Position numbers and translations under genes: made by a program
Shown: positions 26,901 through 39,249 of the stretch, one piece after another
Layout: every line of letters begins with the position of its first letter
How positions within the stretch are numbered: position 1 is the stretch's first letter
Notes under the pieces: generated by a model
Told to the model about the DNA's origin: nothing
The model's database searches: none
The model's input: only the letters and a program-made list of their open reading frames with translations
Assembly (NCBI RefSeq): GCF_020740795.1
Contig: NC_067287.1
Location: forward strand, 16,507,501 to 16,571,500
Reading direction: 5' to 3'
Length of the DNA: 64,000 nucleotides
From: Apus apus
Lineage: Eukaryota > Chordata > Aves > Apodiformes > Apodidae

Positions 26901-29900
26901 GTGTCAGAGAGACAGGCTTTTTTTCTCCTGAGAGATTTCATCTGGGGACTGCTTGTAGCCCAGCAAACGCTGGTTTCTATGCTGTTGAGAGCCTGTGCTT
27001 GCTGGCCCTTCAGCTATGGGTCTGAGGGACTTGCATCATTCCATGGGTATCTGTTTCCTTCGGTCTCTTCAAGGCAGAAGGATTTATGCCCTCTTTGCAG
27101 GTCCATAGCTGGAAGTGAGGCCAGTGTAATTTGTGCTTGCTCTGCAGTTAGTTGAATCGTGCTCTTTCCTCCTTCCCCCTGCCAGAACTAGCCACACTGC
27201 CTTTCTGTTTGCTTGGTGTGCTGGCTGGCTGTGTTGGGGCTGGATCTACTGACTCTCTACCCCAGGGCTGCCTTGACCAAGAGGAGCACCTGTTATTTAT
27301 GCAAAGCCTGGAGTGATCTGTTCTTTAGGCAGGGCCACAGGTGTCAGAGGCTGTAGACCTACGGGTAGGTGTGTGCACAGTCTTACCTTGCAGCTAACAT
27401 GACTGTTTCTTGTAATAAGGCTTATTACTGGATGTGTGTCCACCCAGGCCCCTATTCCTCCCATGTTTCACCACAGCCTGGGCTTATACCGGTTTCAAAC
27501 CTGGCGGTGGGGGGGAAACCATTCCTGCTCCCTGCAGCAGCATGACTGCTTGGCCATATGTCACTGAAGGAGCAGCTTGCTGGGTTGAGCACCAGCAAGC
27601 AGTGATGTGTGGGCACACTGAAAGTTGGGAGTCTTGCCTTCCACCTGCCCTGTGCCTTCAGTGAAGTGGGCAGATTGGAGCATGGGCCTGTTCCAGCCAG
27701 AGAGCTCTCGCCAGCTCATCTGCGGTGCTTTGATCACTTGCTCCTTTGTGGCTTGTGACAGAGGCACTGAAGGGCAGGTGTCCTCGCAGGGACCTCGACA
27801 TAGTTCAGATGGTGCAGAGCTCCTGCATCCAGAGGCAAGCTTGCTTAACTGTATCTCCTGCCCTAGGGAAGGATATGAGAGGACTTTTTGTATATGGTCA
27901 TAATTGCAGTAGATCTGTCTGTTCCCCAAGCACCATGCAGCACAGCCTCAAGGCTCTGCTCTCCCCCTGCAGATCTGCATGCAACTAACACTTTGCAGCA
28001 GAAGAACAAATTAGCTGTGTTGATATAAGTGTTAAAAGGTGTTGGACAAGTATCTCCCAGACTCTGGCATCCCCAAATGGCTCAGCTGTGTGCTTAGAAT
28101 AGTTTAGATGGTTGCTGGTCAGATCATACAAAAGGCCAGGATTTCCCGTGGCATGTGGAGCTGGAGCTAAATTTGAGTCTTGAGAGTTCTTGGATGTTGC
28201 AGGAGGAAGTTTTCATCTAAGAGTTCTCTCCTTGCTTGCACAGTATCAGTACTGAGTGCTTATACCCTTAGCCCTGTTGGTACAGTTAGGATGCTGTGTT
28301 CCAAGCGGGATGTAGACATGAAATTCCACCAGGCTTTGAGTGCTGTGAATCGGGTCACGGTGTGTCTTTGGCCCTCCTGCATCTCGTGTGGGTGTCAGGT
28401 GATGGCTCACCTTTTGGATGAAAGAACACCAAAATGCCTTAGCTAGATGCTGGTAGGGCCCTCCCTGTTCTCCTGCCCACATCCTTCCTGGGTCCTGTGC
28501 AGATGTACAAGGCTGTGGGTGCATCGCTGATCTTGGAACTAGTGAAATCCTTGAAGAAAGAGTTCTCTCCTCCACGGCATCTTCCTGAGGGTGTCACTGC
28601 TCTCACAGAAATTTCTGGGAGCAGCTCTGCCATGACAGAACTTGGTCTTATCTGCTTAAATGCTCTACTATCTCTTCTTGTGTCCTAGTATGGACAGTGC
28701 TTTGAAGAAGTCCAAGCCAACATCTGAGCATTTCATAGCAGAGAAGATGAAGAAAGCCTATTACTTGGCACAGAAGACACCTAACCAGGTATGACCCAAT
28801 CTCCTCTGATACTTGCATCATCCTGCCAAGCCACTGTCCCAACCCGTCCCATGTGTTTATCCCTTGTCCCTCTCCAGATTGTGCACCTCTGTGGGAACAG
28901 CCAGATGATGGGGAGCACTTGGGCTCCAGAGGGTTACAAGACAGCTGGTCAGAAAGAAATTGGGTTTGCTTAAACCCCTGCTGCACCGGCTCATCTTTAC
29001 ATTAAAATAGGCATGTGCTGAGAAGCATGTTACCCACCAGTCCAGACAAGGCCTAAGCACTGCATGTTCCTCCTCATGTCTGCACAGCTCTTCTAGCCTT
29101 TGCCTGCTGACCCCATGCAGGTTAGCAGGGAAACTTGCCTTTCGTGTCACCTGGCAGTGTCTTTAAGAGAGGCTGGGCTGCATAACTGGGGGTCTTCTCA
29201 GCTCTGTACAACAGTGATGGCACCACTGAGCCTAGATTTCATTTTCCACATGGTCTGTGTCCCAAAGATCTCAGACTCATGGAGACTTTTGCCTTGAGAG
29301 GGTTTGAGGAGTGGGGAGGCGGGAAGGGGGACAGACAAAACGTAGTTCATTTCTCCTTGACCCTGGGTTGCTCTTGTCTGCAGGATTTTTATTCTTCTGT
29401 CTTGGACATCCTGACCCCAGATGATGTTCGCATCCTGGTGGAGACAGAGGACGAGTATTCCCGGCGGGGGCAGTTTGAGCGGGTGTTCCCCACCCACATC
29501 TCCATGCGGTATCTGCACTTCTTTGAGCAGCCTCGTTACTTCAACATCCTGGTGACCCAGTGGGAGCTCAAATACTACTTGAATAAACACAAAGGTAACT
29601 GGCACAGTCACCCAGTCAGGAGGCTGCTGACTGCTCTCATGAACACAGCACCAGCACTTCTAGGTGCCCTGGAGCTGAAGCAGTTTGGGATTCTGCCTTC
29701 AACCTGTAGCTCTGGGCTCTTACTGCATTCCTCTGCCCTCTTTTGAGGGAGAAACAGCTGGAGTCACTGGGCTCTGCTCCTTAGAGGTGCCCTGTGAAGT
29801 GAAGGAAAAACTGGGCCTGTTCCCTGGTCCCCCACTGCTTTCTAATTGAAGAAATACTGTCATTTCCACCCTTCCAGGACACAACTCTGTATTTTAATAA

Positions 29901-32900
29901 AAAACATCCTTTAATGAGGCATAGCTGGGTTGGACCAATTCCTTCTCACCCAGGGCTGTCTCTGTTAGGGTAGCACTAGGAGCTACTTAGGAGAGAGAAC
30001 CAGCGGGGTCTAGTGTGAGGGATTAGAGAACATAAAGAGCCTGTGGCTTGGGGCTCTCCAGCCAGCATGTGATCTAGCTGGAGAGGCTTCTGCAGGAGCT
30101 GGCCCTCCACTGAGGCAGAGTCTGTGTGCTCCTAGCCTGGCTGTCATGCAGTGAAAAAAAAAGCTTTTGTCACTTTTCACTGGTGTTAAAGCAAATATCA
30201 AAGGGGTAGGTAACAGTCTTTCACAGGGAATCAGTAACCTCATAGCCCTCTCCAGCTGTGCTGTCAGCGTGTGTCAGCCTTTGCCTTGCTAATACCTTTG
30301 CTGGATGCTCTTGTGTCAGCTGGAAGAAAGATCCTGTCATCGTCTGCACTGAAGGGCTGCCCTGAGCTTTGCTGCTCAGGCCAGGGTCCTAGTTCAGTGC
30401 TCCAGCTTCCCCAGAGCCGCCCAGTGAGCAGATTTGCACTATCCCCTCACTGCTCTTCAACTCTGAATAAAACCCAGCCTCACCCAGCCCTTCCCATTCA
30501 TGTATGTTCCATGCAATCCCCTGCTCTCCCTGGCCAGCAAGATGCAAAGGTCAGGCTGGTGCACAGAGCTGGGGCAGGACCTTTTTTTCCAGTGTCCTGG
30601 GGCTTGCTGAAAGGTCACTGAAGAGCAAGGATTTCTCCTATAGCCAGGGCTGGTATCGTATAGCAAAGCACAGTAACCCCTGCTGGACAGCATCAAGTTC
30701 TTGACCATTGCTCTGCTGGTTCTTGAATCTCAAGGCACCTTAGCTTGTGTTGTGGCTCTTTCTTAAAAAAAGAAAACAGGAAGAAAGGACCAGTCCTGGA
30801 TTTCTTAAGATCTCTGGATTAGCAGAGAGCAGGGAGCTTTGCTGTAGCAGTGACAGCTAGCAGGAGGAGGCCTTGGAGGAAGTGGAGCCTGTTCAGTGCA
30901 GCTGGACACATGGCTCTGCTTCAAGGTGACCTCCCTGTGCTCTGGAGCAGTACATCTTATGTGTGTCTGGGGGAATGGTCCCTTCTAGTCACACTGCTGG
31001 TGAGCTCGGTCTGTGCCAGCCTTGCCCTCTGCCAGGGATGGAGACCAGGTCTCAGCCCATGTCAAGCTCTGGATGGATCCATGCAGGGAGGAGGCAATGT
31101 GCTGGAAAGCTGCAGCTGATCAGTGCTGTGCAAGGAGGAGGTTGCCTGAGCTGCCCTCCTCTGGGAGAAGGGCTGGTGACAGCAAAGCTGCTCTACATTT
31201 GCTCTGGAGGAACTTTCACCAGTGCAGCCCAAATCAGGTGCTGCTGTTGGCAGGCACCAGGCTCAGGGGGACAGCCAGTCTGGTCTAATTCGGCAAATCC
31301 CGTGTTGCCCCACTTTCCCTGCTTAGCTGAGCCTGCTGCACGGTGTGCCTGGCTCCCTGGGAGGAAGGCAGGCACTGAGGCAGCCCACGTGCTGCCACTT
31401 GCTGGTGTTTGCTTGTACAAAAGGTGAACGCCCTTGGTTTACCCCGTGTTTGCTGGGGCTCAGGCACGTGTTTGAGTGGTTATTGCATCACATGAACTGT
31501 GTGGGGAGCTCACTCCGCGCAGCATGTTTGTGTGCCCAAACTGGGAAGGCTTAATTCTCTGCAAACTTGGCTGTTCATTCTTGCTTCTTTTCTGTCACAT
31601 CCCAGGTCTGGAGCTACTGAAGAAATGGTGTGTCAAAGGGTACCACACTGGGGCAGGGATGGATTTGGCCCAGATGGTATGTATGGCTGTGGGTAAGCTA
31701 GGAAGAGGAGGTTTTTAGCCTAGGCAGTGTTAGGCAGAGATCTGTGTGTTCTGCTTCCTGTGGCTCCTTCCGTGCATGTCTGGCCTGCTCTTCCCTCTCT
31801 GGCAGGACCTCCAGGAGAACATGCTTCTCTCTCTCCCACCAATGTGAAATCCACCCAGTATCTCAGATCTGCAATTACCTCACATCTGAATATCCTTGTG
31901 TGCATTGGGCACAGCCCTACATATTTGGCAGCTGGCCTGACCTTTATTCCCCTCCATGAGGGAGCCATCTCTGTCACTCCTCTGCCTTACAGCAGGCTGA
32001 TCCAGTGAAAGAAACTCACTCTTTTGACCTCGAGATGCTCTGCTCCCACTTAGAGCAGAGAGATTCATTAAGGAGAGAGCAAGGACTGCTCTGTTTGCTA
32101 TTCTGGGAACAATTTGGTGGCAGTGATGATGCATAGCATTGTGAGGCAGTTCAAGCTGAAGTGCACTAGGGCAGCCTACAGCAGAGCCCAGCAGGCTCGA
32201 GGGATTTTTTCCACAACTTAAATAGTCGTTTGGTTGTCTTTCCTCCTGCAGTGGTCATTGCCAAAGTCTTTCTTCCTCCAGAAGAGCAGTGTTCCATTGA
32301 ATGGCTTCAGCAAACTGGAACTGGGCAGACTGGGGTGAGTTTGTGCTGACCATGACGTGATGTTCTCAGTGTGACTTTAGGACTGGTGTCCTGAGAGAAC
32401 TGGCAGCAGGGAAAGCTTGGTTTAAGGGGAGAGAGGCAGGTTGGCTTGCAGGCTCTGAAGCCAGCCTATGTTCTCTGGAGAGCCAGCTGGTGCGTCTGGC
32501 ATGATACCTATGCAACTGGGCATGTCTCCTTGGCATTGTATGCTCAGCTCAGATGGGAGTGAGGCCCAGAACAGCCAGACTGGATAATGTTTGGGGTTGT
32601 CATGGTCAGGACATGCTGACAAGGTGTTCCCCACAGGGACCTGCATCACTTCTGTGAGCTCTGATACAGCCAGCAGTGAGCTGAGGCTCTCAGCTGCAGC
32701 ATGGAGCTGGGAGAGCAGTGAGGCCTTTAGGTCTGCTGCACTCTGCCAGCTTCCTTGAGCAAAGCTGGGCTGCAAAGTGGGTGCTGCTGGCCCTGACAGC
32801 TTCCTGCAGGGAGGTGGAGGACTGGGATTTGGGTGAGCCAAAGTGGAGGGCAGGCACACCCCTGGTCTCTGGTGTTAAGGGAAAGGGCATCCCTGCTCCT

Positions 32901-33262
32901 GTATCCAGGTCAGGATGGAGTTGGATTTATGTGCAGTCAGGGAGATCAAGCTGTGACCCTAAAGTCTCAGATGTCTGTTGGGGTGAGCGTTGCTGCCAGG
33001 GATGGGAGATTGAGTAGGTGAGCGTGCCAGGCCCCATCTCTGTGTATAATGATACTGCAGATGAATGTTGTACCATGGCCCTTTTGATCCTTTCTGACTG
33101 TCCCTAAGTAGCACAGGGTCTCCTTTCTCTTGCAGCACACTACTCCCTTCAGCTGGTGAAGACCTCATGAGATGCCTGGAGCCCAGCCCTACTCAGAGCT
33201 TACCTCTCAACAAGTGCACTGGAAGAGCCAAACAGAAATCTAGTGGCAGCCTGTCAATGTGA
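14933..33262 (+). CDS. TTLL4: TTLL4, tubulin polyglutamylase, 18 coding exons
   Basis: Exons: 14872-16245 (start ATG 14933), 16920-17032, 17438-17501, 19205-19329, 19695-19805, 20731-20807, 21453-21647, 21729-21811, 22892-23020, 23557-23679, 25212-25310, 25875-26009, 26749-26886, 28689-28788, 29384-29594, 31606-31676, 32252-32334, 33136-33262. All are GT-AG with consistent phases. The product has 1098 residues (human 1199). Start 14933 (MASVGPEH) matches the human start MASAGTEH; in-frame ATG 14894 is an alternative. Residues 1 to about 495 are a low-complexity region ending in an acidic stretch. The tubulin-tyrosine-ligase domain spans about 540-1030: [45 protein letters not shown], and the Mg-ATP motif [17 protein letters not shown] (about 836-852). 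TTLL4 starts glutamate side chains on beta-tubulin and modifies nucleosome assembly proteins. The C-terminal tail is shorter than in human. Confidence 0.97.
18615..19030. repeat. A/T-rich block with an imperfect internal duplication
   Basis: Within a TTLL4 intron, base composition turns A/T-rich. CTCCACCCCTTG at 18921 recurs as ACTCCACCCCTTGCCCTG about 51 bp later, and GTTACAAC occurs at 18888 and 19011. The minus strand has a 104-codon open frame (18883-18569). It could be a decayed retroelement or LTR remnant, but no family was recognised and no termini are clear. Confidence 0.3.
29595..31605 (+). other. TTLL4 intron with intronic poly(A)-like signals
   Basis: No exon was seen in this 2.0 kb intron. 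AATAAA occurs at 29896-29901, 302 nt after the donor, and again near 30463. If used, the first would end the transcript just after the exon carrying [14 protein letters not shown]. Usage is speculative. Confidence 0.4.
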
Positions 33263-34045
33263 CCAGGCAGCCACCCTCCCTCTTTGAAGACACCTCAACC
33301 TACCTCAAAGGAAGAGACAGGAGCTGGCCCTGGAGATCAAGGACTGTGGGAACCCCCTGTGCTGCACGCTTGCCTGTGAGGCTATTTTCAGAGATGGATG
33401 CTTTACTGGGCAGAGAGGAGAGCAGTGCGACTTCCCTTTTTAAAACAAATGGCAAAGCCTGGGCAAGTGGGGTTTGTCTGGTCTTTGTCCTAGGCTGCTC
33501 TTAAAGCCTGTCGTGGTGATGGTTTCTTTGCTGTGTGGGTGCTGGCTGAGCTTGGAGTCAGCCTAGCCTTCCCACCTCTGACAAACATGGGCAGAGCCCT
33601 TGCTCGCCTGTTGTCTCCATGCTCTGGTCTTGAGCTGCTGGGAGCTGAGTCTGCTCCTGTGCCGCTGCAGCCTGGCCCCTGGAGAAAAGTCCCCAGCCAC
33701 CAGCTGGCTCCTCTGGAAGGAGCAGGGCTTGGGACTTTGGACTGACCCCTTTCATCCTTTCTGAACATGTGCCAATGTCCTTCCGTCCCCCAGCCTTGAG
33801 GCCTGGGGGGAACCTTGGGCTTGCACGTTACTGCTCGGGAGAGACCACGGGTACCTGTGTGGCTCCAGTTTGTCGTGCGGACAGTAGGGCTGCCAGGGAG
33901 GGAGCATCCTCTTCAGGCTGTCAGCTCTCCCAGGTGACCTGCAACATGCATGTGGAGACTGCAGGCAAGTGCTCTTCTCCTGGGCTCTGGTCTCTATTTT
34001 CCTTTCATTTCTCAAGGATTTCTATTAAAGTTTAGCACTCAGCTG
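33263..34045 (+). other. TTLL4 3' untranslated region
   Basis: Sequence after the TGA at 33260-33262 has no coherent frame and runs to a poly(A) signal ATTAAA at 34024-34029, followed by a T/G-rich stretch (CTGTTCTGGTCTCC). The 3' end is placed about 15 nt after the signal. Confidence 0.65.
34024..34029 (+). terminator. Poly(A) signal ATTAAA of TTLL4
   Basis: This common variant hexamer lies about 760 nt after the stop. No AATAAA occurs between the stop and this point, so it is the best candidate end of TTLL4. Confidence 0.65.
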
Positions 34046-35616
34046 TTCTGGTCTCCATCTTCCTCCATTGCTCTGACCTGTTTGGGTCAGCAGAGCAGCT
34101 CAGCTCTTCCCATGCTTCACTGAGCTCTGGTACAGGAAGAGTTTGTGCCACTACCCCACCATTCCCCTGTCCTTCCCAGAGCTAGGGGTAGTTTTTTCTG
34201 CCCCATGGCAGGTTAGTGTGCCTCCCTGCATGGGGCAGCAGCTGCCAGTGTACCTGCTGGGGCCTGGGGTCTGCCTTACGTCCTGGGGCCTCTCCTGCAG
34301 ATCATTAACCATGGGGGGACAGAGCAGCCCAGCTTTGCAGTAGGGGAAGGAAGGGTTGTGACCCCTTGCTCGTTTTGGGTAACATTCTCCCAGCCTGGAA
34401 GGGGAATGCTGGGCTCTTGGGGGGGCGTTGTGTGAGGCCAGGAGAGGTGCTGAGCCCCATGTGTGGGCCCTGGAGCTTGCAGAAAGCCCTCCCCTCTCCC
34501 TGCAACCCCCTGCCCAGAGCTGGGCCCTGTTTCTCTGGTCTCCTTGGTGACAATCTCATCTCTCCTCGGCTTCTCTCCAGCGCCTGAAAATAGCTGTTGC
34601 AAGTGGAGATGCCTGTTCCCTTCCCTGCACCCAGCCGTGGCCAGGGTGGAGCCAGGCTGTCCAGCTTGGCACAGCTGTACAGGCACAGCCCCATCACACC
34701 CCCTGCACTGCTGCGGGGTAAGGGCCACCAGGACTGAGGCAGTCGCGGTGTCCTCGTGTCACCCCAGCCCTCCTGCCCTGTCCCTAATGCTGAAACCCCT
34801 GCCTTGTCCCTTCCTCTCTTCAGTGCCTTGGGACAGGGGCTTTGCTCCTTGCACCCCTGCACAGGCGGTGATTCAGTTGTCCCCCAGGAGCCAACCAGAG
34901 CCACTCTGTCCCCTTGGTCTGGCAGCCACCAGCCTGCTCGCCCACGGCTGCTCCGCGGCCGGCACGGCAGCTGGCCAAGGGGTTATTTGAACCTTCCTGA
35001 AATAGAAATGGAGCTGGGACCGAGCAGAGAGCGGGCGAGGAAGGAGGGAAGGAGCTTCTCTGGTGTGGGCTGCTCCTGGGGTGGCTGGGATGGCTGGGTC
35101 ACGGCAGGACCCCGGGGAGGGCAGCAGGGTTGGGGCAGCACCAGGAGGATAGAGTCCTCAGCTGCTCTGCTGTCGCCATGCCCGTGGCTGCATCCAGCCC
35201 TCCTCCAGCACCACCGAGGGGATGGATGGGGGGGATGCTGAGCCCCGCGGCCGCTCCTGCTGCAGGTCGGGGTGGAGGCAGCACCAGGGCGGGCAGTGCC
35301 ACATCCTGGCAGGCGCTAAGCACCGCTCCAGGAGATCCCTGGAGCGTGGGGACAGGTTTTTCTGCCCCCAGCCATCTCTCCATCACACTCCCCTGCTCTT
35401 GTCCCCGGGACCATTCGTGTCCCCGGGGCCACAGCCATCCCCTCCAGCTTGGTGGCGCAGTTGCCGCGGGCGCTGCACGGCAGTGACAGTGGTGTTGGCG
35501 CTGTCCCCCCCCCCGCGGCAGTGGCGGGGGCATGGCTGTCATTGCTCGCTGACACCCTATCTGTCAGGGCCCGGCCAGCCGCGGGCCCAGAATAGCAGCG
35601 CTACCCCGCAGTCAGC
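34046..35616. other. TTLL4-PRKAG3 intergenic region
   Basis: This 1.6 kb spacer must contain the PRKAG3 promoter. It grows GC- and CpG-rich from about 35200. A CAGCTG E-box lies at 34968-34973, of interest because PRKAG3 is a skeletal-muscle gene in mammals. No TATA box could be placed with confidence and no other gene was seen. Confidence 0.5.
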
Positions 35617-38600
35617 ATGGAGCGGCTCCCCGGCCCTGCCGGGCCCCAGGTACTGCCGGGGTGGGTGGGGGGCCCGACCCAACAACCCCCTGCTTGGGGA
35701 CGGGACACCCCTTTGGGTAGGGGGACATGGGGGACTGGTGTCTCCCTTCCAACGGCCAGGCAGCCATGGGGACAAGGACACGGAGCACAGTCTGCCCTGC
35801 CTGCCTGTACCCAGCCCCTTGGGAAGGGTTGGGGGACGTTGGGGTAGGGTTGCCTCCTTCCCGGAGTTGGTTCTGGGCTCCTTAGGGAACAGCCCCTGTG
35901 CCTTTGTTATTCCAGGGTGGCTTGTAAACATTGGCTCTACCAGTGGGCTTGTGGTTCAGGGTTGTTCTTCCCAAGCGTGTGCTGCTTTGTTATGGAAGGG
36001 GTCTCCTGGGGGCTGGGGGACATGGGGTCAGCCAGCCAGCCAACTGTGCTGGCTTCCTCTCCCCCTGGGGCTGCTCCCATTGCTATTGTAGGGTGTCCTG
36101 GGGTGGATCTGATGGACCTGGGGCACATGTGGGGCTGGCGGGGCTCCTGGCACGGCACGGGAGGAAGCAGGACCAGGATTTACACCTTGGTGTTAGGAGA
36201 GGGAGAGGATGGGTGCAGAGGTGCTGCAGGATGCACTTAGCTCTGACAGGAGAGGGAGAGACTGGAGGGTCCTGCCATTCCCTGCCCTGACCCAGGAGAC
36301 CCCGCTGTTCTCCCAGACTAGGGACATAAGCTGGGAGTCCTGGGCTGGAGCCACCACAGGGGTTGAGTGGGGGGGCTCCCTGGAGGGATGGGAACTGAGC
36401 CCAGCCTTCTTCCCCACCCTAAAAGGAAGGTCTTCTCTGCATCGCTTGCGGGGGGCTGGGACAGCTGGGTGGGTGCAGGCAGCACCCGTGGGTGGGGAAA
36501 GAGGCCAGACTGGCTCTGCTGGCCCCCACTTGCTGTGTGCCCCCTCAGGTGGCACCACTGGATGCTGCTGCCAGTCCCAAGGACGAAGGTGGGTAGTAGG
36601 CAGTGTCTAGGAGGGGGGTGGGCTGGCTCACTCATGCAATGAATGCATTGGTTCGTTGCCCACCCTGCCTATACCCTTCATTGCCCCACTCCTCAGCTCC
36701 TTACCAGCAGTTCCTGGTGCCCCCCTGGCTGGAGAGCCACAGTGCTGAGTGCTGCCTTTGTGGAGTGGGGCATGAGGGGTGTCTGTGGGGAGCACTCCCT
36801 TCTGTAGCATCTCCCTGCTCTGCCCAGGCAGGAGGGTGCTGAGACCTGGCAGCTCAGCTCACTGGCCAGGGCTGGGGTGGGTTTGCCTGTAGGGTTCCTG
36901 GAGGCGCTGTGCCCCAGGGAGGATAGGGAAGAAGAGGAAGAGGAGGAGGAAGAGGATGGGCAGAGAAGCCGAAGACCTGTCAGCTTCATCCTGGGCAACG
37001 AGGTGCTGGGACTGGGCCCAGAGAGTGAGTTTCAGTGCCCCGATGCTGAGGTCTACATGCACTTCATGAGGAGCCACTGCTGCTACGATGCCATCCCCAC
37101 CAGCTGCAAGCTAGTTGTCTTTGACGTCTCCCTGGAGGTGACAAAGCAGGGGATTGGTGGGGATGGACAGGGAGGGAGCAGGCTTGGAGACCCCCTGACC
37201 CCCTCCTCACTCCACTGGCAGATCAAGAAAGCCTTTGTGGCACTGGTGGCCAACGGGGTGCGTGCTGCCCCACTCTGGGACAGCAAGACACAGAGCTTTG
37301 TGGGTGAGTCCCAGCTGTGCCACCAGGCCCCTTCCCCTGCCTGACAGTGAGGGGTGTGGGCAGTGCTGCCAGCCCCGCGTGTCTCTGCAGGGATGCTCAC
37401 CATCACTGACTTCATCAACATCCTCCACCGCTACTACCGCTCACCCCTGGTGAGTGTGGCTGGGAGGGCATGGAGGGTTGGGATGGGCATGGGGCACAGA
37501 GGGTCTGTCCCCATCTCTCCTGGTCCCCTCTTCCCTCCCTAGTCCCCTCTTCATCACTAGACCGTGACTGGGGGATGCTCTGGGTCAGCCTGGTGCCCCT
37601 CTGCCCAGCAACCAAGATGTGATCCCTGCACTGAGGGTGATGGGGTGGGATGCCTGAGGAAGGGGACGGTGCTCCAGACCCCCATCATTCCCCTATGGGG
37701 TCACCATGACCAGGTTATCTCCCTGCCCTCAGGTTCAGATCTATGAGGTGGAGGAGCACAAGATTGAGACCTGGAGAGGTAAAAAGCAGGGGACAGTGGG
37801 GGTGGCTGGGCTGGGGACGTTGTGCTAGGCACAGAGGTGGGCTCTGGGGGGTGTAGGGCTGCATGAGGGGGCTGGTGGACTCCCACTCCCACCTCTCTCC
37901 CTTGGCAGAGGTGTACCTGCAAGGCTCCCTCAAGCCGCTGGTCTACATCTCCCCGAGCAACAGGTGAGCGCCTGCCCGCTGGGGGAGAGCACACCCCGCG
38001 GGTGCCTGGGACGCAGCCCTAGCCCCCCTCCCCCACGGTGTTCCTATCACCTGCAGCCTCTTCGATGCTGTCTACTCCCTGATCAAGCACAAGATCCACC
38101 GCCTGCCTGTCATTGAGCCAGTCTCGGGCAACGTCCTGCACATCCTGACGCACAAACGCATCCTGAAGTTCCTCCACATCTTTGTGAGTGCCAGGGCTGT
38201 GTGCACACACACGTTGGGCATGCGGAGACAAAAGCAAGAATGTGGGCACACGGGTAGGTGCCAGCCCAGCCCTGTCCTGCCCCACTGCAGGGCTCCACCC
38301 TCCCCAAGCCACGCTTCCTGAAGAAGACGGTTCAGGAGCTGTGTGTCGGCACCTTCCGCGATGTGGCTGTGGTGCCTGAGACCGCTCCTATCTACGCTGC
38401 CCTGGAGATCTTTGTGGACCGTCGTGTCTCCGCCCTGCCTGTCATCAACGATGCTGGTACCTGAGGAGGGGACCTGCAACTCCCCCATCTTCTTCTGCTG
38501 GTGGTTCCAGCCCCATCCTCACCCAAACCTCCCCGTCACCACTTAGCCCCACCCGCGGAGTGTAGAGGGAGCGTGGTGGGTGGTTCCCAGAGCCCTCTCC

Positions 38601-39249
38601 CCAGCCCCTGAGTTGTCTCTCCTTGCAGGGCAAGTGGTTGGCCTCTACTCCCGGTTTGACGTCATTGTAAGTACCCTGTGTCTGCACACCTGGGCACAAG
38701 TGTGCCCCCTCGGCACGCTGCTGGTGGGGCACTACCATGTGCTTGTGCAAAAGCACCCCATGTGCACCAGTGCATGCGTTGGTGCAGATCTTTCCTGTGT
38801 GTCATGGGGGTTTGGTGACCCCTTGGTGCCAGCACAATGGGCTGCGAGGATATGTTGGGGCACTGAGTGCGGCCATCTCTCCCACAGCACCTGGCAGCCC
38901 AGAAAACCTACAATAACCTGGACATCAGTATGCGGGACGCGCTACAGCAGCGCAGCATCTGCCTGGAGGGAGTCCTCACCTGCTACCCCCATGAAACCAT
39001 GGAGGACATAATTGACCGTATCACTAAGGAGCAGGTGAGCAGCTGGGGCACCTTGTGCCAGCACCATGCCCCCCCTGCCGTTCCCCCCGCCCACTGCCTG
39101 ACCTGCTTGTGATGCTCTGCCTGTACCCACAGGTCCATCGCCTGGTTCTGGTGGATGAGAACCAGTACCCACGGGGCATTGTCTCCCTCTCTGACATCCT
39201 CCAGGCCCTTGTGCTCACTCCTGCAGGTATCGATGCTCTTAACTCTTAG
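35617..39249 (+). CDS. PRKAG3: PRKAG3, AMPK gamma-3 regulatory subunit (N-terminus tentative)
   Basis: Firm exons: 36893-37137, 37222-37303, 37391-37449, 37733-37778, 37909-37963, 38057-38183, 38291-38456, 38629-38666, 38888-39034, 39133-39249 (stop TAG 39247). They give about 360 residues that track human PRKAG3 nearly end to end: [81 protein letters not shown]. These form the four CBS motifs that bind AMP/ADP/ATP in the gamma subunit of AMP-activated kinase. Gamma-3 is the glycolytic-muscle form and controls glycogen. The N-terminus is provisional: ATG 35617-35649, then 36549-36588, then an exon from 36697 whose donor is unclear (36759 and 36780 fit the phase but are weak). Exon 36893 carries a run of glutamates. 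Alternatives gamma-1 and gamma-2 are less likely, given the closest match and the location beside CYP27A1 and WNT6. Confidence 0.93.

Noticed and set aside
32110-32160. Possible box C/D snoRNA in a TTLL4 intron (GTGATGA followed by CTGA)
   Set aside because: The C-to-D spacing is too short and no terminal stem is present.
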